Source of the DNA: Hyphomicrobiales bacterium
Lineage (GTDB): Bacteria > Pseudomonadota > Alphaproteobacteria > Rhizobiales > Rhizobiaceae
Direction of reading: 5' to 3'
Length of the DNA stretch: 32,553 bases
Assembly (NCBI GenBank): GCA_024225445.1
Contig: JAAEMP010000237.1
Coordinates: forward strand, 1 to 32,553
This document shows positions 26,377-32,553 of this stretch, in pieces. The position numbers and the translations under genes are program-made. Within the stretch, counting starts at the first letter, position 1, and each line of letters begins with the position of its first letter. The notes under the pieces were generated by a model. That model was not told the DNA's origin and searched no databases. It worked only from the letters and a program-made list of their open reading frames with translations.

Positions 26377-27831
26377 ATGACTAATCTTGTAGATGATTCA
26401 GAAAATGGTTTGAAATCTGATGCTGATATTCATCCGGATATGGCGCTCGTCGATTCAATTGTTGCACGGGCCCGGGTTGCCCAGGCAAAATTTTCCAAGA
26501 ATCCGGACCAGGCGCGATATGATAATGCCGCTATGGCCGCAGGCTGGGCATTGATGGAGCCGGAAAGAAACTCTTTTTTGGCTACTATGGCGGTAAAAAC
26601 CACGGGCCTTGGCAATGTCAAAGACAAGATAATCAAAAACCATCGCAAAACCCTTGGCGTATTGCGAGATATCAAAAACTCAATAACATGCGGTATCATC
26701 TGCGATGACCCGTCAACCGGGATAACCCAAATTGCCCGACCCATTGGTGTTGTTGGTGCCGTCGTTCCTTCGACCAACCCGGTAGCTACGCCAACCAACA
26801 ACGTAGTGAATGCGCTCAAATGTGGGAATGCGATTATTCTTGCGCCTTCTCCCAAGGGAGTTGAGGTATGTCAGAAATTAGTTGGTTTCATTCACAATGA
26901 ATTCGACAAGATCGGCGCTGATCGTAACCTGGTGCAAATGATTCCTTCTCCTGTTTCAAAAATAAAAGCGCAAAGGTTGATGGAGAAATCAGATCTGGTA
27001 GTAGTCACCGGTAGCCAGAACAATGTCCATCGTGCCTATTGTTCTGGAACGCCGGCAATTGGAGTGGGGGCTGGCAATGTTGCAGTAATTGTCGACGAGA
27101 CGGCCAATATTGCAGATGCTGCCGGTAAAATCGCCGGTTCCAAATCGTTTGATAATTCAACGTCCTGTTCATCAGAAAATGTTCTGATTGTTGTAAAATC
27201 TGTCTATGACCAGTTTGTCGAGTTGCTGGGAAATGAGGGGGGGCGTCTGCTTGATGAAAGTCAGCGGAAAAAACTGCACAAGGCCCTGTTTGCTGATGGT
27301 CACCTGAATCGTCAGGTGTTGGCCGCCGATGTGGATAAGGTGATCAGCATTGCCAACCTGGAACTGACCAATTCCGCAGATATCCGATTCCTGGTAATAG
27401 AAGGAACGGGAATTGGGCCGCTTTATCCTGAATCAGGAGAAAAACTTTCTCTGGTTGTTACCCTGTATTGTGCGGCTGACTACGCCCACGCAAAAGAAAT
27501 TGCCTTGCAAGTAATGGCATTTCAGGGAGCGGGTCATTCAATCGGTCTGTATTCAACCGTTGACAACCGGGCAATTGAGCTTGGTCATGAAATGCCAACC
27601 TGTCGGGTGATCGTTAATCAGGCACACTGTTTTGCCACCGGTGGCTCATTTGACAATGCCATGCCATTTTCTCTGTCAATGGGATGTGGTTCCTGGGGAG
27701 GAAATTCGATTGATGACAATTTCAATCACAAGCACCTGATGAATATAACAAAAGTGATCCGTACCATTTCTTCTGATGAGCCGGCTCTGGAAACTATTTT
27801 CAGTGAATATTGGGCGAAAGCGGGAAAATGA
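26377..27831 (+). CDS. sauS: Acylating aldehyde dehydrogenase, likely sulfoacetaldehyde dehydrogenase SauS
   Basis: CoA-acylating aldehyde dehydrogenases interconvert an aldehyde and its acyl-CoA with NAD(P). The 484-residue protein has the family landmarks: ARPIGVVGAVVPSTNPVATP (120-139), VVTGSQNNVHRAY, then GVGAGNVAVIVDETAN. The probable catalytic Cys264 is in STSCSSEN, and the end has GGSFDNAMPFSLSMGCGSWGG. It resembles SucD and EutE, and the STSCSSEN and SLSMGCGSWGG stretches look most like SauS, the sulfoacetaldehyde dehydrogenase of Cupriavidus necator sulfoacetate degradation. ATG 26377 is chosen (GGAA 7 bases upstream); the frame runs back to a GTG at 26332 inside the hairpin. The stop overlaps the ligase start (ATGA). 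The class is secure; the sulfoacetaldehyde substrate is inferred from resemblance plus the ligase partner. Confidence 0.8.
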   Translation: MTNLVDDSENGLKSDADIHPDMALVDSIVARARVAQAKFSKNPDQARYDNAAMAAGWALMEPERNSFLATMAVKTTGLGNVKDKIIKNHRKTLGVLRDIKNSITCGIICDDPSTGITQIARPIGVVGAVVPSTNPVATPTNNVVNALKCGNAIILAPSPKGVEVCQKLVGFIHNEFDKIGADRNLVQMIPSPVSKIKAQRLMEKSDLVVVTGSQNNVHRAYCSGTPAIGVGAGNVAVIVDETANIADAAGKIAGSKSFDNSTSCSSENVLIVVKSVYDQFVELLGNEGGRLLDESQRKKLHKALFADGHLNRQVLAADVDKVISIANLELTNSADIRFLVIEGTGIGPLYPESGEKLSLVVTLYCAADYAHAKEIALQVMAFQGAGHSIGLYSTVDNRAIELGHEMPTCRVIVNQAHCFATGGSFDNAMPFSLSMGCGSWGGNSIDDNFNHKHLMNITKVIRTISSDEPALETIFSEYWAKAGK

Positions 27832-29390
27832 CTGGCAAAGGTTTCGACCCAGAATCTGTCGCCGGCATGACGGTAAAAGAGATTGTCGATAAATGGGCTG
27901 AAACCTTACCAGAAAATATCTTCCTGATCGATCCGGACGCCAACATTACCTTAACCTACAAGGACCTGCAAAAATCCTGTCAGGGCGTTGCCGGTTTTCT
28001 GAGTACGCTGGGAGCTGAACCGGGGGATGCTATTGCTTATGCAATGGCCAATGGTGCCAATGCTGCCTGTGTAATCCTGGGAAGCATGTATGGCGGTTAT
28101 ATTTCAACCGCCGTTAATCTCGTTGCTGGCAAAACCACAATTGCCCATGTGTTAGGCCATTCCGAAGCGGCTGTTGTTGTTGTTGACAGTGGTTCTGATG
28201 CGTTGATTTCAGACGTCCTGCAGGAATGCGGATTTAGCACGAAAAAGGCAATGGCAACCCCGGAATGGTTTATCTCGCAGATTGGTGAAATCCATGAAAG
28301 CAGGTGTGAACAGGATGCTTTGCTAATGTATACTTCGGGCACGACCGGATCGCCGAAAGGTGTAGTTCATTCCCATTCAAGCCTGATTGCAGGCGGCGCC
28401 AATGCTGCTTTTGCGCATCAGTTGGAAAAGACAGACCGTGCACTTTGTGTATTGCCGCTTTTTCATATCAATGGATTATGTGTGACATTACTAGGGGTGC
28501 TGGTATCAGGCGGCAGCCTGGTAATTCCGAACCGGTTTTCAATCACCAGTTTCTGGCAGCTAATCAGAGATTATCAATGTAGCTGGTTTTCGGTAGTTCC
28601 CACGCAAATTTCCTATCTGCTTAACCAGGCACAGTCCAGCGGGCATAAATTGTCGGGACTGGAAAATCTTCGTTTTGGCAGATCTGCATCGGCTCCTCTT
28701 TCACCGGAAGTTCAACAGGCATTTGAAACTAAATTTCAGGTGCCGATTATTGAAACAATGGGTCTGACTGAAACTGCAGCCCAGATTCTGTCGAATCCGA
28801 TGGAGGGCCCCCACAAGATTGGTTCACCAGGAATTGCATTTGGAAACGAGGTGATGATTGCCTTTGACGATCAAACAGAATGCCCAAATGGTGTGGAGGG
28901 TGAAGTTCTGGTTCGCGGACCAAATGTTATGCGCGGATATCGCGATAATATTGATGCCACCAGGGTGGCGTTGAGCGAAGAAGGCTGGTTGCGCACCGGT
29001 GATTTGGGGAAAATGGATGAAGATGGCTATGTATTCATCACCGGACGCCTTAAGGAATTGATTATCAAGGGTGGGGAAAATATTGCCCCGCGTGAAGTGG
29101 ATGAAGCGCTTTATTGTCATGCTGATGTAATTGAGGCTGCAGCCTTTGCACGAAACAGCGAGCAATATGGTCAGTGTGTTGAAGCCGGTGTGATGGTACG
29201 AGAAGGCTCATCCGTAACAATGGAAGAATTAATCCAGCTGTGTCATGAAAGAATCGGCCCGTTCAAATCGCCGGATTTTATTCATTTCCTGCCTGAATTG
29301 CCAAAAGGGCCTTCGGGGAAAATCCAACGAATGAAACTGGCACAAATGACCCAGAATGAGCAAGACACGGTTGAAAGTTGCTCTAGCTGA
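27828..29390 (+). CDS. sauT: AMP-forming acyl-CoA ligase, likely sulfoacetate-CoA ligase SauT
   Basis: This 520-residue adenylate-forming enzyme activates a carboxylate to its CoA ester through an acyl-AMP. The phosphate loop YTSGTTGSPKG is at 168-178, and the A5 motif MGLTETAAQ follows. The hinge region has RTGDLGKMDEDGYVFITGR, and LKELIIKGGENIAPREVDE is diagnostic of the family. The catalytic lysine near the C terminus is in PSGKIQR. Paired with an acylating aldehyde dehydrogenase, it would reduce an imported acid to an aldehyde via its CoA ester, as SauT and SauS do with sulfoacetate in Cupriavidus necator. The ATG at 27828 overlaps the stop of the preceding gene by four bases. This is the last gene of the operon. 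No clear terminator is seen in the 19 bases before the convergent RHH gene. Substrate is inferred. Confidence 0.75.
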   Translation: MTGKGFDPESVAGMTVKEIVDKWAETLPENIFLIDPDANITLTYKDLQKSCQGVAGFLSTLGAEPGDAIAYAMANGANAACVILGSMYGGYISTAVNLVAGKTTIAHVLGHSEAAVVVVDSGSDALISDVLQECGFSTKKAMATPEWFISQIGEIHESRCEQDALLMYTSGTTGSPKGVVHSHSSLIAGGANAAFAHQLEKTDRALCVLPLFHINGLCVTLLGVLVSGGSLVIPNRFSITSFWQLIRDYQCSWFSVVPTQISYLLNQAQSSGHKLSGLENLRFGRSASAPLSPEVQQAFETKFQVPIIETMGLTETAAQILSNPMEGPHKIGSPGIAFGNEVMIAFDDQTECPNGVEGEVLVRGPNVMRGYRDNIDATRVALSEEGWLRTGDLGKMDEDGYVFITGRLKELIIKGGENIAPREVDEALYCHADVIEAAAFARNSEQYGQCVEAGVMVREGSSVTMEELIQLCHERIGPFKSPDFIHFLPELPKGPSGKIQRMKLAQMTQNEQDTVESCSS

Positions 29391-29409
29391 AGGGGGATTC
29401 AATCCAAAT

Positions 29410-29643
29410 TTATCTAGCCTGGTCCAAAGCTGTACGCGATGATTTGAGATCATTCAACACGTAAAGTCTGAGTGCTGATGACAGGTTGATGCCAGGTTTT
29501 CTGATCGAATCAATCCTGGTGATCATGCGGCTGAGCGGGATATTATTTTGGTTCGCGATGCGGGTAAGTTCCACGTAGAATTCGTCTTCAAGCGAATAGC
29601 TGGTTTTGTGGCCACGGATCGATATGGAATGTTTGCGAAGCAT
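29410..29643 (-). CDS. Small ribbon-helix-helix domain protein
   Basis: This 77-residue protein resembles the RHH_4 family. The strand-helix pattern starts KHSISIRGHKTSYSLEDEFY, with helices through VELTRIANQN and SALRLYVLND. Ribbon-helix-helix proteins bind DNA as dimers, but the target of this family is not established. It lies 29 bases downstream of sspB on the same strand, so it is probably co-transcribed. A small protein of this type next to sspB is, from memory, frequent in related genomes. The C-terminal ten residues are poorly conserved. Confidence 0.8.
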   Translation of the reverse strand: MLRKHSISIRGHKTSYSLEDEFYVELTRIANQNNIPLSRMITRIDSIRKPGINLSSALRLYVLNDLKSSRTALDQAR

Positions 29644-29672
29644 TGGGGAAATCTGGACAGATCAAGGACCGG

Positions 29673-30287
29673 TTATTTTTTCTTTCGAAATGAATCGAGT
29701 GATACTACTTGCGCACTGTTGGCGTCTTCTTCTGCCTCCCCGGATTGTTCGCTTTCGGCAGCGGGGTCGATTTTGTCTTCCTTGAGGATTTCTTCAAACA
29801 GTTCGGGCTTAACTTTTGATTTCGTTCCTGCCTTGCGTTTGGCTTTTTGTTTGCCGTTACCAGCTTTAGTGTTTGAGGTGTCTTTTTCCACCAGTTTAGG
29901 GGGCGATCCAGCAGTTTCTTCTGCTTCAGCAACCTGAACTTCAAACTGCAATCCGAATTTTACCGAAGGATCATAAAAACCTTTGATTGCGGCAAAGGGA
30001 ACAACGAGAGTCTCCGGAATTTCATCAAATGACAAGCCAATCTGAAACCGGTCATCCATGATCTCCAGATCCCAAAATCGATGTTGCACAACAATAGTCA
30101 TTTCTTCCGGATATTTTTCTTTCATACGAGATGAAAGTTGAACTTTTGGAGCGCATGTATCGAAGGTAATGAAAAAATGGTGTTCTCCTGGCAGCCCTGT
30201 ACGGGCGACCTCATCCAATAATTTGGCGATCATGGCGCGCAAGGCATCCTGGGTCAGAATATCGTAACGTATGAGGTCTTCTGCCAT
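29673..30287 (-). CDS. sspB: ClpXP protease adaptor SspB (alphaproteobacterial type)
   Basis: SspB binds the tmRNA-encoded tag and delivers tagged proteins to ClpXP. The 204-residue protein has a folded tag-binding domain at about 1-120, including GLPGEHHFFITFDT, VVQHRFWDL and FDEIPETLVVPFAAIKGFYD, the last being a strong SspB signature. A long charged linker follows (about 120-190; Lys-rich then Glu-rich). The C-terminal tail, VVSLDSFRKKK, corresponds to the XB motif that docks on the ClpX N domain. Both functional ends are intact. The gene lies about 130 bases downstream of the tmRNA gene on the same strand, so the tag producer and the tag adaptor are neighbours. The ATG at 30287 matches the family start, although the ribosome site is weak. 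Confidence 0.95.
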   Translation of the reverse strand: MAEDLIRYDILTQDALRAMIAKLLDEVARTGLPGEHHFFITFDTCAPKVQLSSRMKEKYPEEMTIVVQHRFWDLEIMDDRFQIGLSFDEIPETLVVPFAAIKGFYDPSVKFGLQFEVQVAEAEETAGSPPKLVEKDTSNTKAGNGKQKAKRKAGTKSKVKPELFEEILKEDKIDPAAESEQSGEAEEDANSAQVVSLDSFRKKK

Positions 30288-30417
30288 GAGATTTGTAAAT
30301 CCGTTTATCTGTCCGTTGAATGAAGTCTAATGTATTCTTGGAACAAATGGAACCATTTGATAATTTGGATATTTGAAAAAGTAAACGGCAGATCAACTGG
30401 CCCAATCAACTTTGATT

Positions 30418-30440
30418 AAAAAAAGGTTATCCAAAGATAA
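30418..30440 (-). terminator. Terminator of the tmRNA transcript
   Basis: Read on the minus strand, a short stem TTATC/GATAA with a TTTG loop is followed by CC and seven T. Just upstream, GGAGGC/GCCTCC (30449-30474) forms a stronger hairpin followed by ACTTTTC. Either or both would end the tmRNA precursor. Confidence 0.6.
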
Positions 30441-30448
30441 TGAAAAGT

Positions 30449-30770
30449 GGAGGCTTCTGTTGCCAGGTGCCTCCGGACCCCGCCTGACCATGCAAATGGA
30501 CAGGAGTTCAATGTGAGGTGTCACACCGCTTACGCAGCGAGACGTGCCTCAGCGTAGTTGTCATTTGCAACTATTAAGTTTGGCCCGATAACGACGGATA
30601 CCATACCGAACGAAAACAATGTTTTTACGCCCTCGTCGATCCTATTTCGCCCCCATCAAAAGCCATCTGAAATATCCTTTAGATGGTTTTTGGTGGAGGC
30701 GCCGGGTACCGCCCCCGGGTCCGATAGGTTTATTATACATGCAATTTATCGTCATAGCTGGCGAACCAGC
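30449..30770 (-). ncRNA. ssrA: Two-piece (circularly permuted) tmRNA
   Basis: tmRNA rescues stalled ribosomes and adds a degradation tag. In Alphaproteobacteria the gene is permuted and the RNA is cut into two pieces. Here, on the minus strand, the acceptor piece comes first (about 30770-30691) and ends in CGCCTCC plus ACCA, with a T-arm CCGGG-GGCGGTA-CCCGG. A 36-base intervening segment (30655-30690) has a hairpin CCATCT/AGATGG. The coding piece (30654 to about 30449) begins GGGGGCG, which pairs with CGCCTCC to rebuild the acceptor stem (one G-U), followed by the conserved GGATCGACGAGGGCGT. GGGTCC near its 3' end pairs with GGACCC of the acceptor piece (P2). The tag reading frame is at 30530-30568. 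The mature ends are estimates. sspB lies downstream on the same strand. Confidence 0.95.
30530..30568 (-). other. tmRNA tag reading frame ANDNYAEARLAA
   Basis: The resume codon GCA is followed by codons giving A-N-D-N-Y-A-E-A-R-L-A-A and a TAA stop. The AND start and the LAA end are the parts read by SspB and ClpX respectively in studied systems. This tag form is, from memory, usual in Hyphomicrobiales. Confidence 0.95.
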
Positions 30771-30776
30771 ACTTCT

Positions 30777-30805
30777 TATATAATACAACTGGATGGTAAA
30801 TTCAA
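30777..30805 (-). promoter_or_regulatory. Probable tmRNA promoter
   Basis: On the minus strand, TTGAAT (30800-30805) and TATATA (30777-30782) are separated by exactly 17 bases. Transcription would start near 30770, at the base of the CTGG-TTCG-CCAG hairpin of the acceptor piece. Confidence 0.6.
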
Positions 30806-30976
30806 TCGTAACGTCGGGTCTGCTATCCTGAGTATTGGGGCAGGCTGGCTGTGGACAATTTGGAATTGCCTGGGTGAGGCTATGAAATTGACATGTTGCA
30901 ACTTACCAGGGGTTGCCTGAAATTGCCGAGTATTGTCAGGAGTTTTAATACCAACAACCTGGTTAGGGAAAATGTT

Positions 30977-31288
30977 ATGAGTGATTATCTTGCAGATGTG
31001 CAGCGTTGTGATGCAGGTGCGGATGCTGACACGGTAGGAAAAATTGTTAAATATCCGGGTATTGCATTACGCGGCCGGGACGCTGCTCTTGTAGCATGCT
31101 AAGATGATGCGGAACCTGGATGTGTGCGGCAAAGCTGGTGTATGAAAAAAGCCTGGCCAAAGCGACGAAGCCAAATGTGACGCGGTTATTGCTGCAACAT
31201 GTGAAACCATGAAAGATGACCGCAGTAAACAACGCGTGACATTTTATTACCTGGTGGCAAAATTCCCGGGGCAATTGAGGCGCTATAA
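30977..31288 (+). pseudogene. Decayed DUF2853-family gene
   Basis: The reading frame begins MSDYLADVQRCDAGADADTV and IVKYPGIALRGRDAALVAC, which resembles the start of DUF2853 proteins (about 105 residues, function unknown). A TAA at 31100-31102 then interrupts it. The same frame goes on with VRQSWCMKK, matching the family. It shifts by one base near the six-A run at 31145-31150, continues as DRSKQRVTFYYLVAKF, the best-conserved family block, and shifts back near the CCCGGGG run (31265-31271) to finish in the original frame with IEAL and TAA at 31286-31288. A ribosome site (AGGGAAAA) and a terminator remain. The gene is therefore either recently inactivated or spoiled by assembly errors; the stop codon is a substitution and less easily explained as an indel error. 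Confidence 0.82.
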
Positions 31289-31314
31289 GCATTTTATCGT
31301 ATTGAAGAAATTCA

Positions 31315-31344
31315 AGCCCTGCTGGTTTGGCAGGGCTTTCTTTT
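31315..31344 (+). terminator. Intrinsic terminator after the DUF2853 pseudogene
   Basis: AGCCCTGC (31315-31322) pairs perfectly with GCAGGGCT (31330-31337) around TGGTTTG, followed by TTCTTTT. This is the clearest Rho-independent terminator in the window and lies 27 bases after the ancestral stop of the decayed gene. Confidence 0.9.
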
Positions 31345-31408
31345 ATCTGGAGATCAATAATCCATTTTTGCAGGGGTATTAAACCGCAGCATTCGGGATT
31401 GGAAAAAT

Positions 31409-31537
31409 CTATTTTCTGTGGTTGTGCAGGCCTGGTGTGTAAGCCGTGTCAACATAATCACCACGCTCAAAAAGGAACATGCCAAAACCTTTGGAAATAC
31501 TTTGTACCAATTCTTTTACAATTGTGAAAATATGCAT
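31409..31537 (-). CDS. Possible 42-residue small protein
   Basis: Within the 466 bases between the DUF2853 pseudogene and thyA, a minus-strand ATG at 31537 opens a 42-residue frame: MHIFTIVKELVQSISKGFGM, then FLFERGDYVDTAYTPGLHNH, then RK. GAGG lies 6 bases before the ATG, a well-placed ribosome site. The N-terminal half is amphipathic to hydrophobic. I recognise no family. Apart from this frame and the terminator at 31315-31344, I see nothing definite in the spacer; the part nearest thyA (31538-31754) should hold the thyA promoter, but no convincing boxes stand out. Confidence 0.35.
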   Translation of the reverse strand: MHIFTIVKELVQSISKGFGMFLFERGDYVDTAYTPGLHNHRK

Positions 31538-31754
31538 AACTGACCTCGCTTGTTAGTGGTGGATTTACTGGATTAATTGTGTTTTACAAATATTGAGTTT
31601 CAGGGCAGATACAATTGGTAAAAATACATATCAGCAATGCATGAACTGCATGTCCTGGGAACCATATTGAATTTAACTCTGATACGGGTAGTTTGTGGAT
31701 GTTGAGAATCAACAATCGCACAATGTGAGTTTCGAAATTTGTCTGGAAGGATAG

Positions 31755-32549
31755 ATGCAGCAATATCTTGATTTGATGACTAAAGTGTTGAACGAGGGTA
31801 CCGATCGCGGGGATCGAACGGGCACGGGTACGAGGTCATTATTCGGCCATCAGATGCGATTTGACCTGGGTGAGGGCTTTCCGGTCCTGACCACCAAAAA
31901 ATTGCATCTGCGTTCGATTATTATTGAACTTTTGTGGTTTCTGCGCGGGGAAACCAATATTGCCTGGTTGAAGAAAAATGGTGTTTCGATCTGGGATGAA
32001 TGGGCAGATGATGATGGCGAACTGGGGCCTGTTTATGGTTATCAGTGGCGCTCCTGGCCAACGCCGGATGGTGGGAAGATTGACCAGATTGCCCAACTGC
32101 TTGACAGTTTAAGAAATAATTCCACATCCCGACGTCATATTGTCAGTGCATGGAATCCTGCGCTGGTAGATGATATGGCGCTGCCGCCCTGTCATTGCCT
32201 GTTTCAGTTTTATGTGGCTGAAGGCAGATTATCCTGTCAGCTTTATCAACGTTCAGCGGATATATTCCTGGGCGTGCCTTTTAATATCGCCTCTTATGCA
32301 TTGCTGACAATGATGGTGGCGAGGGTTTGCAACCTGGAGCCTGGTGATTTTATTCACACGTTTGGTGATGTGCATCTATATAATGACCATTTTGATCAGG
32401 CTCGCTTGCAGTTAACGCGAAAACCAAAAAAATTGCCGGTGATGAATATTAACGGCGATATCGGTGATTTGTTTGGGTTTTCTTATGAAGATTTCAGCCT
32501 TGAGGGTTATGATCCGGAACCCGGGATCAAGGCAAGGGTGTCGGTTTGA
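31755..32549 (+). CDS. thyA: Thymidylate synthase ThyA
   Basis: ThyA makes dTMP from dUMP with methylene-tetrahydrofolate. The protein is complete with 264 residues, the same length as E. coli ThyA. Visible landmarks are [54 protein letters not shown], the phosphate-binding [10 protein letters not shown], the catalytic cysteine in [12 protein letters not shown], the dUMP-binding [20 protein letters not shown], and [12 protein letters not shown]. All expected catalytic residues are present. The ATG is preceded closely by GGAAGGA (3-4 bases from the start, a short spacing). The gene lies downstream of the DUF2853 remnant and about 1.5 kb from sspB, an arrangement common in this order. The stop is four bases from the window end. 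Confidence 0.98.
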   Translation: MQQYLDLMTKVLNEGTDRGDRTGTGTRSLFGHQMRFDLGEGFPVLTTKKLHLRSIIIELLWFLRGETNIAWLKKNGVSIWDEWADDDGELGPVYGYQWRSWPTPDGGKIDQIAQLLDSLRNNSTSRRHIVSAWNPALVDDMALPPCHCLFQFYVAEGRLSCQLYQRSADIFLGVPFNIASYALLTMMVARVCNLEPGDFIHTFGDVHLYNDHFDQARLQLTRKPKKLPVMNINGDIGDLFGFSYEDFSLEGYDPEPGIKARVSV

Positions 32550-32553
32550 GCAG

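Noticed and set aside
30558-30920. Plus-strand frame of 120 codons near the tmRNA
   Set aside because: It runs antisense through the tmRNA gene; the RNA explains the conservation of this stretch.
31047-31292. Minus-strand frame of 81 codons opposite the DUF2853 remnant
   Set aside because: The plus strand carries recognisable DUF2853 blocks, so this is a shadow frame.

Overview
The window looks like a chromosomal segment from an alphaproteobacterium, most likely of the order Hyphomicrobiales (Rhizobiales). Three things point there: the gene order ftsZ-lpxC-bamD-recN-ligA, an FtsZ tail ending in DIPAFLRRQSN, and a circularly permuted two-piece tmRNA with the tag ANDNYAEARLAA. By eye the base composition leans to AT for that group. 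I see no phage, insertion sequence, tRNA, rRNA or CRISPR array.

Layout. 1-7937 (+ strand) is the distal end of the division and cell-wall region: the 3' end of ftsZ, then lpxC (lipid A synthesis), bamD (outer-membrane protein assembly), recN (double-strand-break repair), a secreted DUF922/HExxH protein and ligA (DNA ligase). 8006-14391 holds pepP (aminopeptidase P), prmA (L11 methyltransferase) and uvrD (helicase) on the minus strand, interrupted by a plus-strand phosphomannomutase of the eukaryotic PMM2-like HAD type. 14485-22053 holds a doubtful small membrane ORF, a CLC chloride channel (minus), a D-lactate-dehydrogenase-like FAD enzyme and a very long AsmA-family protein with a charged coiled-coil tail.

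22147-29390 is the main accessory locus. A LacI-family regulator is divergent from a tight run of genes: a tripartite tricarboxylate transporter (tctA, tctB, tctC), an acylating aldehyde dehydrogenase resembling SauS, and an acyl-CoA ligase resembling SauT. A near-perfect LacI-type operator, TGAAAACGTTTGCA, lies between the divergent starts. The simplest reading is an inducible uptake and activation pathway for a small carboxylate. Sulfoacetate is the best guess: import, then sulfoacetyl-CoA, then sulfoacetaldehyde. The next enzyme, Xsc, is not in the window, so the substrate remains an inference.

29410-32549 is a quality-control and nucleotide block. On the minus strand are the two-piece tmRNA gene (absent from protein-only annotation), then sspB, the ClpXP adaptor for tmRNA-tagged proteins, then a small ribbon-helix-helix protein. 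On the plus strand are a decayed DUF2853 gene (one premature stop, two mutually compensating frameshifts, a good terminator still in place) and an intact thyA. Between these two lies a possible 42-residue minus-strand ORF.

No wholly new system is evident. The items most worth following up are the LacI/TTT/SauS-SauT locus, the PMM2-like enzyme with its leader of competing stems, the tmRNA-sspB adjacency, and the DUF2853 pseudogene.
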